The notes under the pieces: generated by a model
Database searches by the model: none
What the model was told of the DNA's origin: nothing
What the model saw: only the letters and a program-made list of their open reading frames with translations
Origin: Polyangiaceae bacterium
GTDB lineage: Bacteria > Myxococcota_A > Polyangia > Polyangiales > Polyangiaceae
Assembly (NCBI GenBank): GCA_020633235.1
Contig: JACKEA010000001.1
Coordinates: forward strand, 1,550,001 to 1,614,000
Length of the DNA: 64,000 nt
Direction of reading: 5' to 3'
Translations under genes and position numbers: made by a program
Shown here: positions 25,432 through 33,641 of the stretch, one piece after another
Layout of the letters: the number at the start of each line of letters is the position of its first letter
How positions within the stretch are numbered: the stretch's first letter is position 1

Positions 25432-26769
25432 TCAGACCGGGGCGAGGCGCGCGCTGAAGTGGCGCAGCATGGGCGGCTCCTGCACGATGCGATAGCCGCG
25501 GATGTCGGCGAGGCGCGCGGCGACGCGCTCGGCGGTCTCGATCACCCAATCCACGTGCGAGGCGGTGTACACCCGTCGGGGCAGCGCGAGGCGCACCAGC
25601 TCCATGCGCGCGGCGTCGGCGAACATCAGGGTCCCGATCTCGACGCTGCGAACGCCGCCTTCTCGAAACAGCTCCACGGCGAGCGCCTGGCCCGGAAGCT
25701 CCGCGGGCGGAATGTGCGGCAGCGCTCGCGCCGCATCCACGAACACCGCATGGCCCCCCGGCGGCTCCACGATGGGCAAGCCGGCGGCGCGGAATCCCCG
25801 CGCGAGGTAGGCGATGGTGGCTTCGCGGTACTTCAGGTAGTCGGGGTCGAGGGCCTCCATCAGCCCGACGGCCATGGCCTCGAGATCACGGCCCGCGAGG
25901 CCGCCATAGGTGGGGAAACCTTCCGTGAGGATCTCGAGCTCTTCGAACAGCTGCGCCCAGTCGTCACGGTTCGTGGCCAGGATCCCGCCGATGTTGACGA
26001 TGCCGTCCTTCTTGGCGCTGATGGTGCAGCCATCCGCGAGGCGGAACATCTCCTTGGCGATTTCCTCAGGCGAGCGGCCGTGCTGGCCTTCCTCCCGGCG
26101 CTTCACCAACCAGGCGTTCTCGGCGAAGCGCGCCGCGTCCAAGAACAGCGGCACGTTGTAGCGATCGCACAGCGCCCGCACCGCACGGGTGTTGGCGAGG
26201 GACACCGGTTGCCCGCCCGCGGCGTTGTTGGTCAACGTCATCATCACCAGCGGGATGCGCTGGTTGCCGCGGAGCGCGCGCTCGAGGGCGGTCAGATCCA
26301 TGTTGCCGCCAAAGCCCGGCTCACTGACCACCGGGATGTCGAGCGCCACGCCGCCGCGGTGCTCGAGATTGGCGCGGGTGGTGTCGAAATGTGTGTTGTT
26401 CGGGATCACGTCGCCGTCGCGCACGATCGCCTCGAACAGGATGCGCTCGGCCGCGCGCCCCTGGTGCGTGGGAAACACGTGCGAGTACCCGGTGAGCTCC
26501 TTCACGATGTGCTCGAAGCGTTCGTAGGAGCGGCTTCCGGCGTAAGACTCGTCTCCGGACAAAAGGCTCGCCCACTGCTTGTCGCTCATGGCGCCGGTGC
26601 CCGAATCCGTCAGTAGATCGATGGTGACCTTGGTGGCGGGCAGCTTGAACAGGTTGTAGCCGGCCTTCTCGAGCAGGGCGCTTCGCTCGCCCTCGGTGGT
26701 GATGGGAATGGGCTCCACCGCCTTGATGCGAAAGGGCTCGATGATGGTGCGGAACGGTTCGTCGCTCAT
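25432..26769 (-). CDS. tnaA: Tryptophanase (tryptophan indole-lyase)
   Basis: This is a PLP-dependent beta-eliminating lyase of 445 residues that would split L-tryptophan to indole, pyruvate and ammonia. Family motifs include PTHQGRAAE, SNAAGGQP-type TNNAAGGQPVSLAN, DAARFAENA and SAKKDGIVN with the PLP lysine. Three positions that separate tryptophanase from tyrosine phenol-lyase all favour tryptophanase: Asp in HFDTT, Ile in VEIGTL and His in LRHFSARL. I chose ATG 26769 (MSDEPFRTI); the 68 residues upstream in the open frame are not family-like. The enzyme would make indole, a known bacterial signal. Confidence 0.88.
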   Translation of the reverse strand: MSDEPFRTIIEPFRIKAVEPIPITTEGERSALLEKAGYNLFKLPATKVTIDLLTDSGTGAMSDKQWASLLSGDESYAGSRSYERFEHIVKELTGYSHVFPTHQGRAAERILFEAIVRDGDVIPNNTHFDTTRANLEHRGGVALDIPVVSEPGFGGNMDLTALERALRGNQRIPLVMMTLTNNAAGGQPVSLANTRAVRALCDRYNVPLFLDAARFAENAWLVKRREEGQHGRSPEEIAKEMFRLADGCTISAKKDGIVNIGGILATNRDDWAQLFEELEILTEGFPTYGGLAGRDLEAMAVGLMEALDPDYLKYREATIAYLARGFRAAGLPIVEPPGGHAVFVDAARALPHIPPAELPGQALAVELFREGGVRSVEIGTLMFADAARMELVRLALPRRVYTASHVDWVIETAERVAARLADIRGYRIVQEPPMLRHFSARLAPV

Positions 26770-26962
26770 GACGCCTGGGGTTCTAGCCCGAGTCGACGGG
26801 GCTGACACTGACGGCCGCCAGCGCGGGGGAGCGCGAAAGAAATGCGTTCCACAATGGCTCAATCGGCAGAAAAGGCGCAGCGCAGCGCTCCCCCTGGGCA
26901 CACACGCGGATTTCGCGTCGGCTCCGAAGCAACGGCACGAAGGTTGCTCTCGTGCTCCCCTC

Positions 26963-28072
26963 GTGACGTCCACGCGCTATGACGAGCGCCCGTTCATCGC
27001 CATCTGGGAAACGACGCAGGCGTGCGATCTGGTGTGCAAACACTGCCGGGCCTGTGCCCAACCGGAGCGTAGTCGAGACGAGCTCTCCACCCAGGAGGCG
27101 TTTCGGTTGCTCGACCGCTTCGCGGAGGTGCGGGTGCCACTCGTGGTGCTGACCGGCGGCGACCCGGCAAAGCGCCCGGATCTTCTGGAGCTCGTGCACT
27201 ACGGGACTCGTCGAGGGCTGGCGATGGGGCTGACGCCATCGACCACGCCGCTGGTGACGCCAGAGCTCGTGGAGCGGCTGGCACAGGCCGGCCTGAAGCG
27301 CTTGGCGGTGAGCATCGACGGGCCGGAGCCGATGGTCCACGACGGGTTTCGCGGCGTGTCGGGGAGCTTCGAGCACTCCCTTCGGATCCTGGCGGCGGCG
27401 CGCGCAGCGGGCATTCCGACCCAGGTGAACACCAGCGTCCACGCGGGCAGCATCGATCGCCTGAGCGAGATGGCGGCTGTGGTCCGCAGGGCCGGCAGCG
27501 TGCTTTGGAGCGTGTTCTTCCTGGTGCCCACGGGGCGCGCCGAGGCCCACATGCTTCCCTCGGCTGATGCGGTGGAAGCAGCGCTTTCGGAGCTGGCGGA
27601 CATCGCCCAGCGGGAGCCTTTTGCGGTGAAGACCACGGCGGCCCAGCACTATCGACGCGTGCTGCTGCAGCGCAAGAAGGCAACCGGCAGCCAGGCGCAG
27701 CACGGCGTCTACGGCCAGCAGGCGGTGCGCATCAACGACGGGCGCGGCTTCTTGTTCGTGTCTCACCGCGGGGAGATCTTCCCGAGTGGGTTTTTGCCCA
27801 TACCGTGCGGCAACGTTCGCGGGGACGACGTCATCGCGGTGTACCGGGAGCACCCGGTGTTCCGGGCCTTGCGAGATCCCGGAGAGCTTGGGGGGAAGTG
27901 CGGTGCCTGCGAGTACAAGAGCGTGTGTGGAGGCTCGCGGGCCCGTGCCTTCGGGTTGACCGGGGACTACCTCGCCTCCGACCCGCTGTGCGCCTACCAG
28001 CCCCCCGGCTGGGTCGACGATCAGGAAGGAGCGCCACGACGGTTGCGCCACTTGGCGATGGCCCCGGCGTAA
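26963..28072 (+). CDS. Radical SAM/SPASM protein, AhbD/NirJ-like
   Basis: This 369-residue enzyme carries the radical-SAM cluster motif CDLVCKHC near residue 17 and GGDPAKRPD for SAM binding. A C-terminal SPASM-type cysteine set follows (CGNVRGDD, CGACEYKSVCGGSRARAF, DPLCAYQ). The C-terminal pattern resembles AhbD (alternative haem synthase) and NirJ (haem d1), which decarboxylate or modify iron-porphyrinoids. No other alternative haem genes are nearby, so a tetrapyrrole substrate is an inference. I chose GTG 26963; the longer upstream frame is antisense to tnaA. Confidence 0.8.
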   Translation: MTSTRYDERPFIAIWETTQACDLVCKHCRACAQPERSRDELSTQEAFRLLDRFAEVRVPLVVLTGGDPAKRPDLLELVHYGTRRGLAMGLTPSTTPLVTPELVERLAQAGLKRLAVSIDGPEPMVHDGFRGVSGSFEHSLRILAAARAAGIPTQVNTSVHAGSIDRLSEMAAVVRRAGSVLWSVFFLVPTGRAEAHMLPSADAVEAALSELADIAQREPFAVKTTAAQHYRRVLLQRKKATGSQAQHGVYGQQAVRINDGRGFLFVSHRGEIFPSGFLPIPCGNVRGDDVIAVYREHPVFRALRDPGELGGKCGACEYKSVCGGSRARAFGLTGDYLASDPLCAYQPPGWVDDQEGAPRRLRHLAMAPA

Positions 28073-28095
28073 CCAGAGGCGCGGCGAGAGCCGCC

Positions 28096-30309
28096 GTGGA
28101 GAGGGAAGCACCGAGTGTGGGAGTGAGCCGCGCGCGCAAGCCGCGGACTACAGTGCGGAACGCCGTCAGGTCGCTCCGAGGGCGGTTCTTCGTCTTGTTG
28201 GCGGCGCTGGGATTGCTCGCCGTCGCGCCTTGGCTCACGGCGCGAGAGGCCAGCGCGATGCTCGACGGCACGGCGCTGGAGCTGGATCTCGCGGGCTCCT
28301 TGCGCTTTCGCCTGCTGGAGCTGGAGCGGCGCGCCGAGGGAGCGCCGAGCGACGACGTTCGCACCTTCGAGCAGCAGCTGCGAGAGCAACGCGCGCTCCT
28401 CGTGCTGCTCCGGAAGGGCGACCCCACCCGCCACGTCGCCCGCTGCCCGACGTCGGAGCTGTGCCGTCGCCTGGACGAGCACCTGGCTCGCTGGGACGGC
28501 GAGCTCGGCCCCGGGCTTCGCGAGGCCGCGCGCGCCGAGAGCGTCCCCCGAGCACTGCTGACCAGCATCGGCACGGAGGTGACGCGTTTGGACGGCACCG
28601 TGCATCTGCTCGCGGCGGCCATCCAGAGCCAGGCCGAGGCGGCGCGGCAGCTCGGCATGTGGGCGACCCTGGCAGCGTTGGGGTTGGTCGGCCTCGTGGG
28701 TTTCGGGGTGTGGGACGTGTTCGGGCGCATCCGCAGAGTGCGCGATGCCGCTTCCGAAGGCGCCGAGGCCGTGCTGGTGGCGGAGGCCGGGGAAGGCACG
28801 GAGATCGGGCACCTGTCGCGTGCGTTGGCGATTGCCGCTCGCGAGGCACGGGAGCACCGGCGTCGGGATCGTCGCCGCCTTTCGGAGCTGTCGGCACAGC
28901 AGCTCGCCGTGCGGCGAACCGTGGCGGCCCTCGGGGATTGGATGGGACACCGCCACGACCTCGACGCCGTGCTGGAGCAGATCGCAGGGGTCGCGGGCTA
29001 TGGGCGCGCCGAGCTCGCGTCGCCGGGCGCTGTGCCGGAGGTGGGTGAGGGTGACGTGAGCCTGGAGCTGCACCACGCTGGTGGCGACCTCGGCACCTTG
29101 GTGCTTCGTGAGCGCCAATATCCCAAACCCCCGAACGAAGAGCAGGACGTGCTGCTCGACACCCTGGGTCAGGTGTTGACCATCGCATTGGTCGCCGCCC
29201 GCACGCTGGAGCTCGGGGAGGTGCGCGGTGAGCTGTCGGCGGCGCTGGCCAGCGCCTCCTCGGTGCACGGCGCTGCGCCGTGGCTCGGCTCTGCCATCCG
29301 CCGGATGGTCGACTACGAAGAGGCCGTCGTGGAGCTCTTGGACGCCCGCGGGCGGGTAGAGGAGCGCATCGACGTCAGCGCTCCGGCCAGCGCGCGGACG
29401 GCTCCGCCGCGCTTGGAGGAAGGGCTGGAGGTGCTGGACCTACCCGACGGTGGCGAGGAGCTCGACCTGAGCCTCGGGGTGGACGGCGCCGCCGTGGGTC
29501 GGCTTCGCCTGCTGCGCCGAGCGTCGCGCTTCAGTGAGTCGGATCGGGCCCGTGCCCGCGAGGTGGCCGCTACCGTCGCCTCCGCCGTCGCGCGCATGGA
29601 GCTCACGGCACGGCTGCGCGCGACCCAGCAATGGCAGACGTTGGGCGCCTTTGGGCGGCTCTTGGCCCACGAGATCCGAAACCCCCTCAACTCGCTGTCG
29701 TTGCAGCTGCAGCTCGTGGAACGCAGCATGGCGCGCGCCGACGACGAAACCCGCCGGGGCTTCGAGAAGCGCATCGAGTCTGCGCGGCAGGAAATGCGCC
29801 GCCTCGACGCGCTGGTCAGCGACTACCTCGAGCTGCATCAGGTGTCGGGTCGCTTGACCTTCGCCCACGTCGACGTCGACGCCGTGGTCACCAGCGTGCT
29901 GCGTCAAGAGCGTGAGCTCCTCGAGCAGAGCCGGACGCGCGTGGAGACGGATCTGGCCCCGGTGTGCATCGAGGCGGACGGGGAGAAGCTCAGCGGCCTG
30001 CTGGTGCATCTGCTCCACAACGCCGTAGAGGCGATGCAAGGCTCGGCCGAGCGGCGCATCGACATCCGGCTCACCGCCGACGACGAACGCGTGGTGCTCA
30101 CCGTGGCGGACACTGGTCCCGGCCTCGAGCAGCCCCGAGAGATATTCCTGCCGGGCTACAGCAAGAAGCCCGGGGGCACCGGCATGGGCCTGGCGATCTG
30201 CCGCCAGATCGCCGAGGGGCACGGGGGACGTCTGACCGCCACCAACGGCCCCCAGGGCGGCGCGGAGCTCCGGCTGGAGCTCCCCATCCGCCGTAGCGCA
30301 GAGACCTGA
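28096..30309 (+). CDS. Sensor histidine kinase (membrane, HisKA + HATPase_c)
   Basis: This protein has about 737 residues. It starts with a membrane helix (GRFFVLLAALGLLAVAPWL), then an extracytoplasmic helical region, a second helix (MWATLAALGLVGLVGFGVWD), a HAMP-like linker, a GAF-like region, and the kinase core. The phospho-accepting His is in LLAHEIRNPLNSL. The ATP-binding boxes are LHNAVEAM, VADTGPGLE and GGTGMGLAICRQI. The start is uncertain: GTG codons at 28096, 28117 and 28123 are all possible. It ends 1 bp from the convergent Crp/Fnr regulator. No response regulator is adjacent. Confidence 0.85.
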   Translation: MEREAPSVGVSRARKPRTTVRNAVRSLRGRFFVLLAALGLLAVAPWLTAREASAMLDGTALELDLAGSLRFRLLELERRAEGAPSDDVRTFEQQLREQRALLVLLRKGDPTRHVARCPTSELCRRLDEHLARWDGELGPGLREAARAESVPRALLTSIGTEVTRLDGTVHLLAAAIQSQAEAARQLGMWATLAALGLVGLVGFGVWDVFGRIRRVRDAASEGAEAVLVAEAGEGTEIGHLSRALAIAAREAREHRRRDRRRLSELSAQQLAVRRTVAALGDWMGHRHDLDAVLEQIAGVAGYGRAELASPGAVPEVGEGDVSLELHHAGGDLGTLVLRERQYPKPPNEEQDVLLDTLGQVLTIALVAARTLELGEVRGELSAALASASSVHGAAPWLGSAIRRMVDYEEAVVELLDARGRVEERIDVSAPASARTAPPRLEEGLEVLDLPDGGEELDLSLGVDGAAVGRLRLLRRASRFSESDRARAREVAATVASAVARMELTARLRATQQWQTLGAFGRLLAHEIRNPLNSLSLQLQLVERSMARADDETRRGFEKRIESARQEMRRLDALVSDYLELHQVSGRLTFAHVDVDAVVTSVLRQERELLEQSRTRVETDLAPVCIEADGEKLSGLLVHLLHNAVEAMQGSAERRIDIRLTADDERVVLTVADTGPGLEQPREIFLPGYSKKPGGTGMGLAICRQIAEGHGGRLTATNGPQGGAELRLELPIRRSAET

Positions 30310-31023
30310 TCAGGCCGCGGTCTCTCCGGAGTCACCCACGCCAGCGACGTCGCGCAGCACGTCGAGCTTGTGGATGGTGAAGCCGTCGGAGTTGGTCTCC
30401 AGCACGCCTTCGCGATCCCAGCGGCTCATCACCCGGATCGCGGTCTCGAAGGAGGTGCTCACCAGATCCGCGAGCTCTCGCCGTGAGAGCGTCACCAGGA
30501 TCTTCGAGGTGTCGTCGTCGAAGTCGTCGCCGAACTGCTCGTACAGCTTGATGAGCAGCGTTGCCAGCCGCGCCTCCACCGAGCCGGCGCTCAGCACGTC
30601 GATCTTGTTGTGCAGGGCGGACAGCTTGCTCCACATCCCGGCAGCGACGGAGGTGGCCAAGTTCGGCGCCTGGCGCATCGCCTCCATCATCATGGCTCGG
30701 GGGATCTGGACGATGGTGGCCGACTCGGTCGCCACCACGGCGTCCGCCGGATAGGGCGAGTCCTTGAGCAGGGCCAGATCCCCGACGCTCTCGGGCGGGC
30801 CGAAGATGCCGCAGATCGCCGATCGCCCCTTGGGCGCCGGACGCACGACCTTCACCAGGCCGGAGCGCAGGATCGTGAAGCTCTTGGCGGGGTCCCCGGC
30901 CTGCCACAGGAGCTCGCCGCGATTGAGCGTCCGGGTGGTGGCGCTGCTGGCCATGCGGGTGAGGATCTCGGGCTCGAGGCCGGCGAGGGACGGAGTCTTT
31001 TCGAGGATCTGGAGCGTTCCCAT
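30310..31023 (-). CDS. Crp/Fnr-family transcription regulator
   Basis: This 237-residue protein has an N-terminal cyclic-nucleotide-binding-type beta barrel (about residues 10-125; LLWQAGDPAKSFTIL, GRSAICGIFGP, VGDLALL), a dimerisation helix and a C-terminal winged helix-turn-helix (SRRELADLVSTSFETAIRVMSRW). It lacks the N-terminal cysteine cluster of Fnr. The RxS/T phosphate-cassette pattern for cAMP is not clearly present, so the ligand is unknown. Start ATG 31023 is preferred over the TTG at 31041. Confidence 0.86.
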   Translation of the reverse strand: MGTLQILEKTPSLAGLEPEILTRMASSATTRTLNRGELLWQAGDPAKSFTILRSGLVKVVRPAPKGRSAICGIFGPPESVGDLALLKDSPYPADAVVATESATIVQIPRAMMMEAMRQAPNLATSVAAGMWSKLSALHNKIDVLSAGSVEARLATLLIKLYEQFGDDFDDDTSKILVTLSRRELADLVSTSFETAIRVMSRWDREGVLETNSDGFTIHKLDVLRDVAGVGDSGETAA

Positions 31024-31240
31024 GGGCGACCCGTCAAGCAAGGAGCGTTCCCATGCTGACGGGCGTCAATCCGCGAGGTGATCTGAGTCAAAGCCCCTTC
31101 GGATTCGCGCAGCCATTGCGTTTTGCCAACACCCTGCCGCACATCTGGCGTTTCGATGGGGTTTTCACGGCGCGAACCCCGTCGCGGCCGCGCTCGTCGC
31201 GGTGCGTCCCTCCGCGCCGCTCCCCCCTGCTTCACTTCTC

Positions 31241-31319
31241 TTTGTCGGGGCGGGCAGATTCGAACTGCCGACCTCACGGACCCGAACCGTGCGCGCTACC
31301 AAACTGCGCTACGCCCCGA
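31241..31319. repeat. attL: 79-bp direct repeat containing tRNA-Pro
   Basis: Identical over 79 bp to 41473-41551. The identity runs 4 bp past the tRNA 3' end and 1 bp past its 5' end, then stops abruptly on both sides. Confidence 0.88.
31245..31318 (-). tRNA. tRNA-Pro (CGG), left copy
   Basis: On the minus strand a full 74-nt cloverleaf is visible. The acceptor is CGGGGCG/CGCCCCG, the D stem GCGC/GCGC, the anticodon stem CACGG/CCGTG with loop TTCGGGT (anticodon CGG), and the T arm GGCAG-TTCGAAT-CTGCC with discriminator A. CCA is not encoded. This copy has island DNA on its promoter side, so it is probably the one supplied by the element. Confidence 0.93.
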
Positions 31320-31424
31320 ATGGCGTGTCTCCCGGCCAGGGGCCGGATGGGCGCGGGACGATGAACGGTTGGCGCGGATCTGTCAAGGCGGACGTGGTGG
31401 CGGCGGGGGATTTGGCCCGCGACC

Positions 31425-32201
31425 TCAGCTGGGGACGCCGTAGAAGTAGTAGCCGCGTCCCCAGGGCTTGTAGGCGTAGCGGCCATAGCTCCAGCGGTAG
31501 GCGGAGCCGGCGACCATGCGGCGGAGGTCGGATTCTTCGTAGATGCGGAGCGTGCTGACCACGCCGTCCCACACGCTGGCAGCGAGGAGCAGCGGAGAGA
31601 GCCAGGTGACGGCGACCTTGCCGAAGCTCGGCTCGGGGGTGAGCAAAGGGTTCGCGAGCACGGCCGGGATGCCCACCGGTGCGAAGCTCGCGAACCGAAC
31701 CGGATTCCGATCGAAGGCCTCCGAGATGAACAACGGGGCGCGCTGAGCGATGGCGTCGTCGACGATCCGCTGGGCGAGCTCCGGGGGAAAGTGGTGGAAG
31801 GCGTTGATGATGGCGCGAGCGCGACCGCGGGTGAGCTCTGGGGGAATGCGCGTGGCGTCCACCGACTCCGGAACGTAGTCGATGTTGCCGGGGGCAGCGC
31901 GCTTCACGCGTTCCCAGGCGCTCGCTTGCGGATGGAGATCCGCGAGCAAGAAGTGCGGCGGCGAGAGGCCCGCGCGGGAGAACTCCTGGGTGAGGATCGC
32001 GGCGGGACCGCCGGCGCCGCAGCAGAGATCCAGCACCCGGTCCGTTTCGGCCTCGCGCAGGAACGCTTGGAAGGGCGCGACGAGGCCCGAGAGCATGGAG
32101 CCCCAGGACAAGGTGCGGCTCAGGGTTTCGACGATGGACTCGCGGATCGACGGCGGAACCCAGGTGAGATCGTTGAGCTCGAAGAGCTGGCGACGGCGCA
32201 T
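31425..32201 (-). CDS. SAM-dependent class I methyltransferase-like protein (island cargo)
   Basis: This 258-residue protein has a Rossmann-type SAM-binding motif (VLDLCCGAGGPAAIL) near residue 48, and a motif IV-like segment AIINAFHHFPPEL, typical of small-molecule class I methyltransferases. The C-terminal part ends in a Tyr-rich stretch (YRWSYGRYAYKPWGRGYYF). The substrate is unknown. ATG 32201 (MRRRQLFELND) is chosen because upstream codons are not family-like. It lies just inside the left island boundary, reading toward the tRNA. Confidence 0.72.
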   Translation of the reverse strand: MRRRQLFELNDLTWVPPSIRESIVETLSRTLSWGSMLSGLVAPFQAFLREAETDRVLDLCCGAGGPAAILTQEFSRAGLSPPHFLLADLHPQASAWERVKRAAPGNIDYVPESVDATRIPPELTRGRARAIINAFHHFPPELAQRIVDDAIAQRAPLFISEAFDRNPVRFASFAPVGIPAVLANPLLTPEPSFGKVAVTWLSPLLLAASVWDGVVSTLRIYEESDLRRMVAGSAYRWSYGRYAYKPWGRGYYFYGVPS

Positions 32202-32239
32202 GCGGTGGCTCGAGGGTAGCGCGAATGTGGGCGGGCGCG

Positions 32240-32279
32240 ACGCGCCTGCGTGGCGCGTGGTTCCGCGGCGGACCGACAT
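32240..32279. repeat. Dispersed palindromic intergenic repeat, copy 4 (partial)
   Basis: GCGGCGGACCGACAT (32265-32279), preceded by TTCC, matches the arm found at 25388-25402 and, reverse-complemented, at 47220-47233. It lies upstream of the methyltransferase gene. Confidence 0.4.
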
Positions 32280-32459
32280 CCAGACGGGGAGGCTGCGGCT
32301 TTGTGTCACGATGGCCTTTGTGCGACGTCGGCGTTCGCTGTGCAGCGCCGCGATTCGGTGGGTCGTTGTTGTGCCAGGAGAGTGGGGGCAAAGTCTCGGC
32401 CTCTCCTCGTGCGGGCGCCAGTTCAGAGCGGCCAGCGCGAGAGTTTGTCCTGCCGCTAC

Positions 32460-32670
32460 GGCCAGCAAAACGCCGACGAGGTCGAGGTCCTCTTCACCTC
32501 ATGGCCGAGCGCTACGAGCGGCGCTCGCTTCTCATCTCCAGCAACCTCGTCTTCGGCGAGTGGGGCAAGATGCCCTGGCTCAAACGGACCATGGCGTGGT
32601 CGCCGCCGACGTCCATCCACCTGGCGACCACCTGCATGGTTGACGTTCATCATCAGGCTCCCGCGTCAGC
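32460..32670 (+). pseudogene. IS21-family IstB ATPase remnant
   Basis: Two frames together give the C-terminal part of an IS21 helper ATPase. NADEVEVLFT is in one frame (to about 32497), then LMAERYERRSLLISSNLVFGEWGK in another (from 32498), so a base has been lost. Further bases to about 32670 still resemble the conserved end of istB. No istA, P-loop segment or ends are visible. The rest of the 32202-32990 gap shows no gene I can support. Confidence 0.7.
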
Positions 32671-32990
32671 GCAAGGGCACCGAGTTCGCGCCGCTCGGCA
32701 CCGTCATCACGGTAGGTCGAGTGACTGTCGGCAGAGGTGCGCTCATGTCGGTGTGGGACGCTGCGCGCGTGGACAACCAAACAGACGCCGCGTAGCATGC
32801 ATCTATGGTGGGGTGGGCTTCGCACGACGATCCGCGTCGCACATTGCCGGATCGTACTTCGGACTTGCCGTTGCGGCGGTTGATGATGCCAGTCAGATCA
32901 GGGCCGCGCTTGTTCGCGCACGCCACCGAGCGGCTGGCTAGACCGAAGCCGTGTTGGGGGAGCGCGAGCGAGCGGCCGAAAACGCAGCGC

Positions 32991-33458
32991 TTGTCGAAGA
33001 TTCTGGTTTGCGCGGTGGTGGTGCTTGGACTCGTAGGTTGCCATGCGTGTTCGCCGGCACGTCCGACAGAGTCGCCAGCGAGTGCCAAGGTGCTGGAAGT
33101 ATCACTGGCTGAACTGACCAGTAGACCACAAGCGTACGTGAACAAGTCCGTGCGCGTCAGGGGCTGGCCACACCCTGGCCTTGACGAATGCACGGGGATC
33201 CGATGCCCAAGCACCGGGCCACTCGTCTTCGCGTCGCGCGAAGTGCTGGCGCCCGAGGATCTGGAATCCCCACCGTCCCAGTTCGTCGAGCTTACCAACG
33301 ACCATGCCGGCTTCGGCTGCTCAAAGGCGCTGCCGAAACGGTGCTTTCCCATGCGGATCGGTCACCACTACGAGGCCGTCGGGGTTTTTGGCTCGGATGA
33401 GAAACTCCACGTCGAGTCGTTCCGGCTGTTGACAGATGAGAAGGGCGTTGCGCCATAG
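32991..33458 (+). CDS. Small predicted lipoprotein (island cargo)
   Basis: This encodes about 155 residues with a lipoprotein-type signal (ILVCAVVVLGLVGCHACS). A compact domain follows that begins LEVSLAELTSRPQAYVNKSV and resembles short OB-fold-like exported domains. Several cysteines (DECTGIRC, FGCSKALPKRC) could form disulfides. The start is uncertain: TTG 32991 gives a clean signal peptide, while upstream in-frame starts give a long unlikely leader. It ends 17 bp before the split trypsin-like gene and was probably cotranscribed with it. Confidence 0.55.
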   Translation: MSKILVCAVVVLGLVGCHACSPARPTESPASAKVLEVSLAELTSRPQAYVNKSVRVRGWPHPGLDECTGIRCPSTGPLVFASREVLAPEDLESPPSQFVELTNDHAGFGCSKALPKRCFPMRIGHHYEAVGVFGSDEKLHVESFRLLTDEKGVAP

Positions 33459-33475
33459 AAGAAGGAACCTGGATC

Positions 33476-33527
33476 ATGTTCACTCGATCGATAGGAATCT
33501 GCCTGGCAGGCGCGGGGGTGCTCATTG
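33476..33527 (+). pseudogene. 5' fragment of the trypsin-like gene, severed by IS66
   Basis: ATG 33476, preceded by GAAGGAACC, encodes MFTRSIGICLAGAGVLI, the first part of a signal peptide. The IS66 element begins right after it. Joined to 35575 (one copy of the 8-bp duplication removed), the frame continues as A-S-V-S-C-S-S and then into the protease domain. Confidence 0.88.
33520..33527. repeat. Target-site duplication, left copy (GCTCATTG)
   Basis: These 8 bp are repeated exactly at 35567-35574. Eight bp is the usual IS66 target duplication length. Confidence 0.92.
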
Positions 33528-33641
33528 GTAACCGTTCACGGGGGTGGTCTCGTCGAATCGGAGCACGCGTAAGTGATCGATATCGCTCCATTCCCGAGTT
33601 CTCGCTTTCCATGAGCCCCAGCTTCAGGCATTGCGTTTCCC

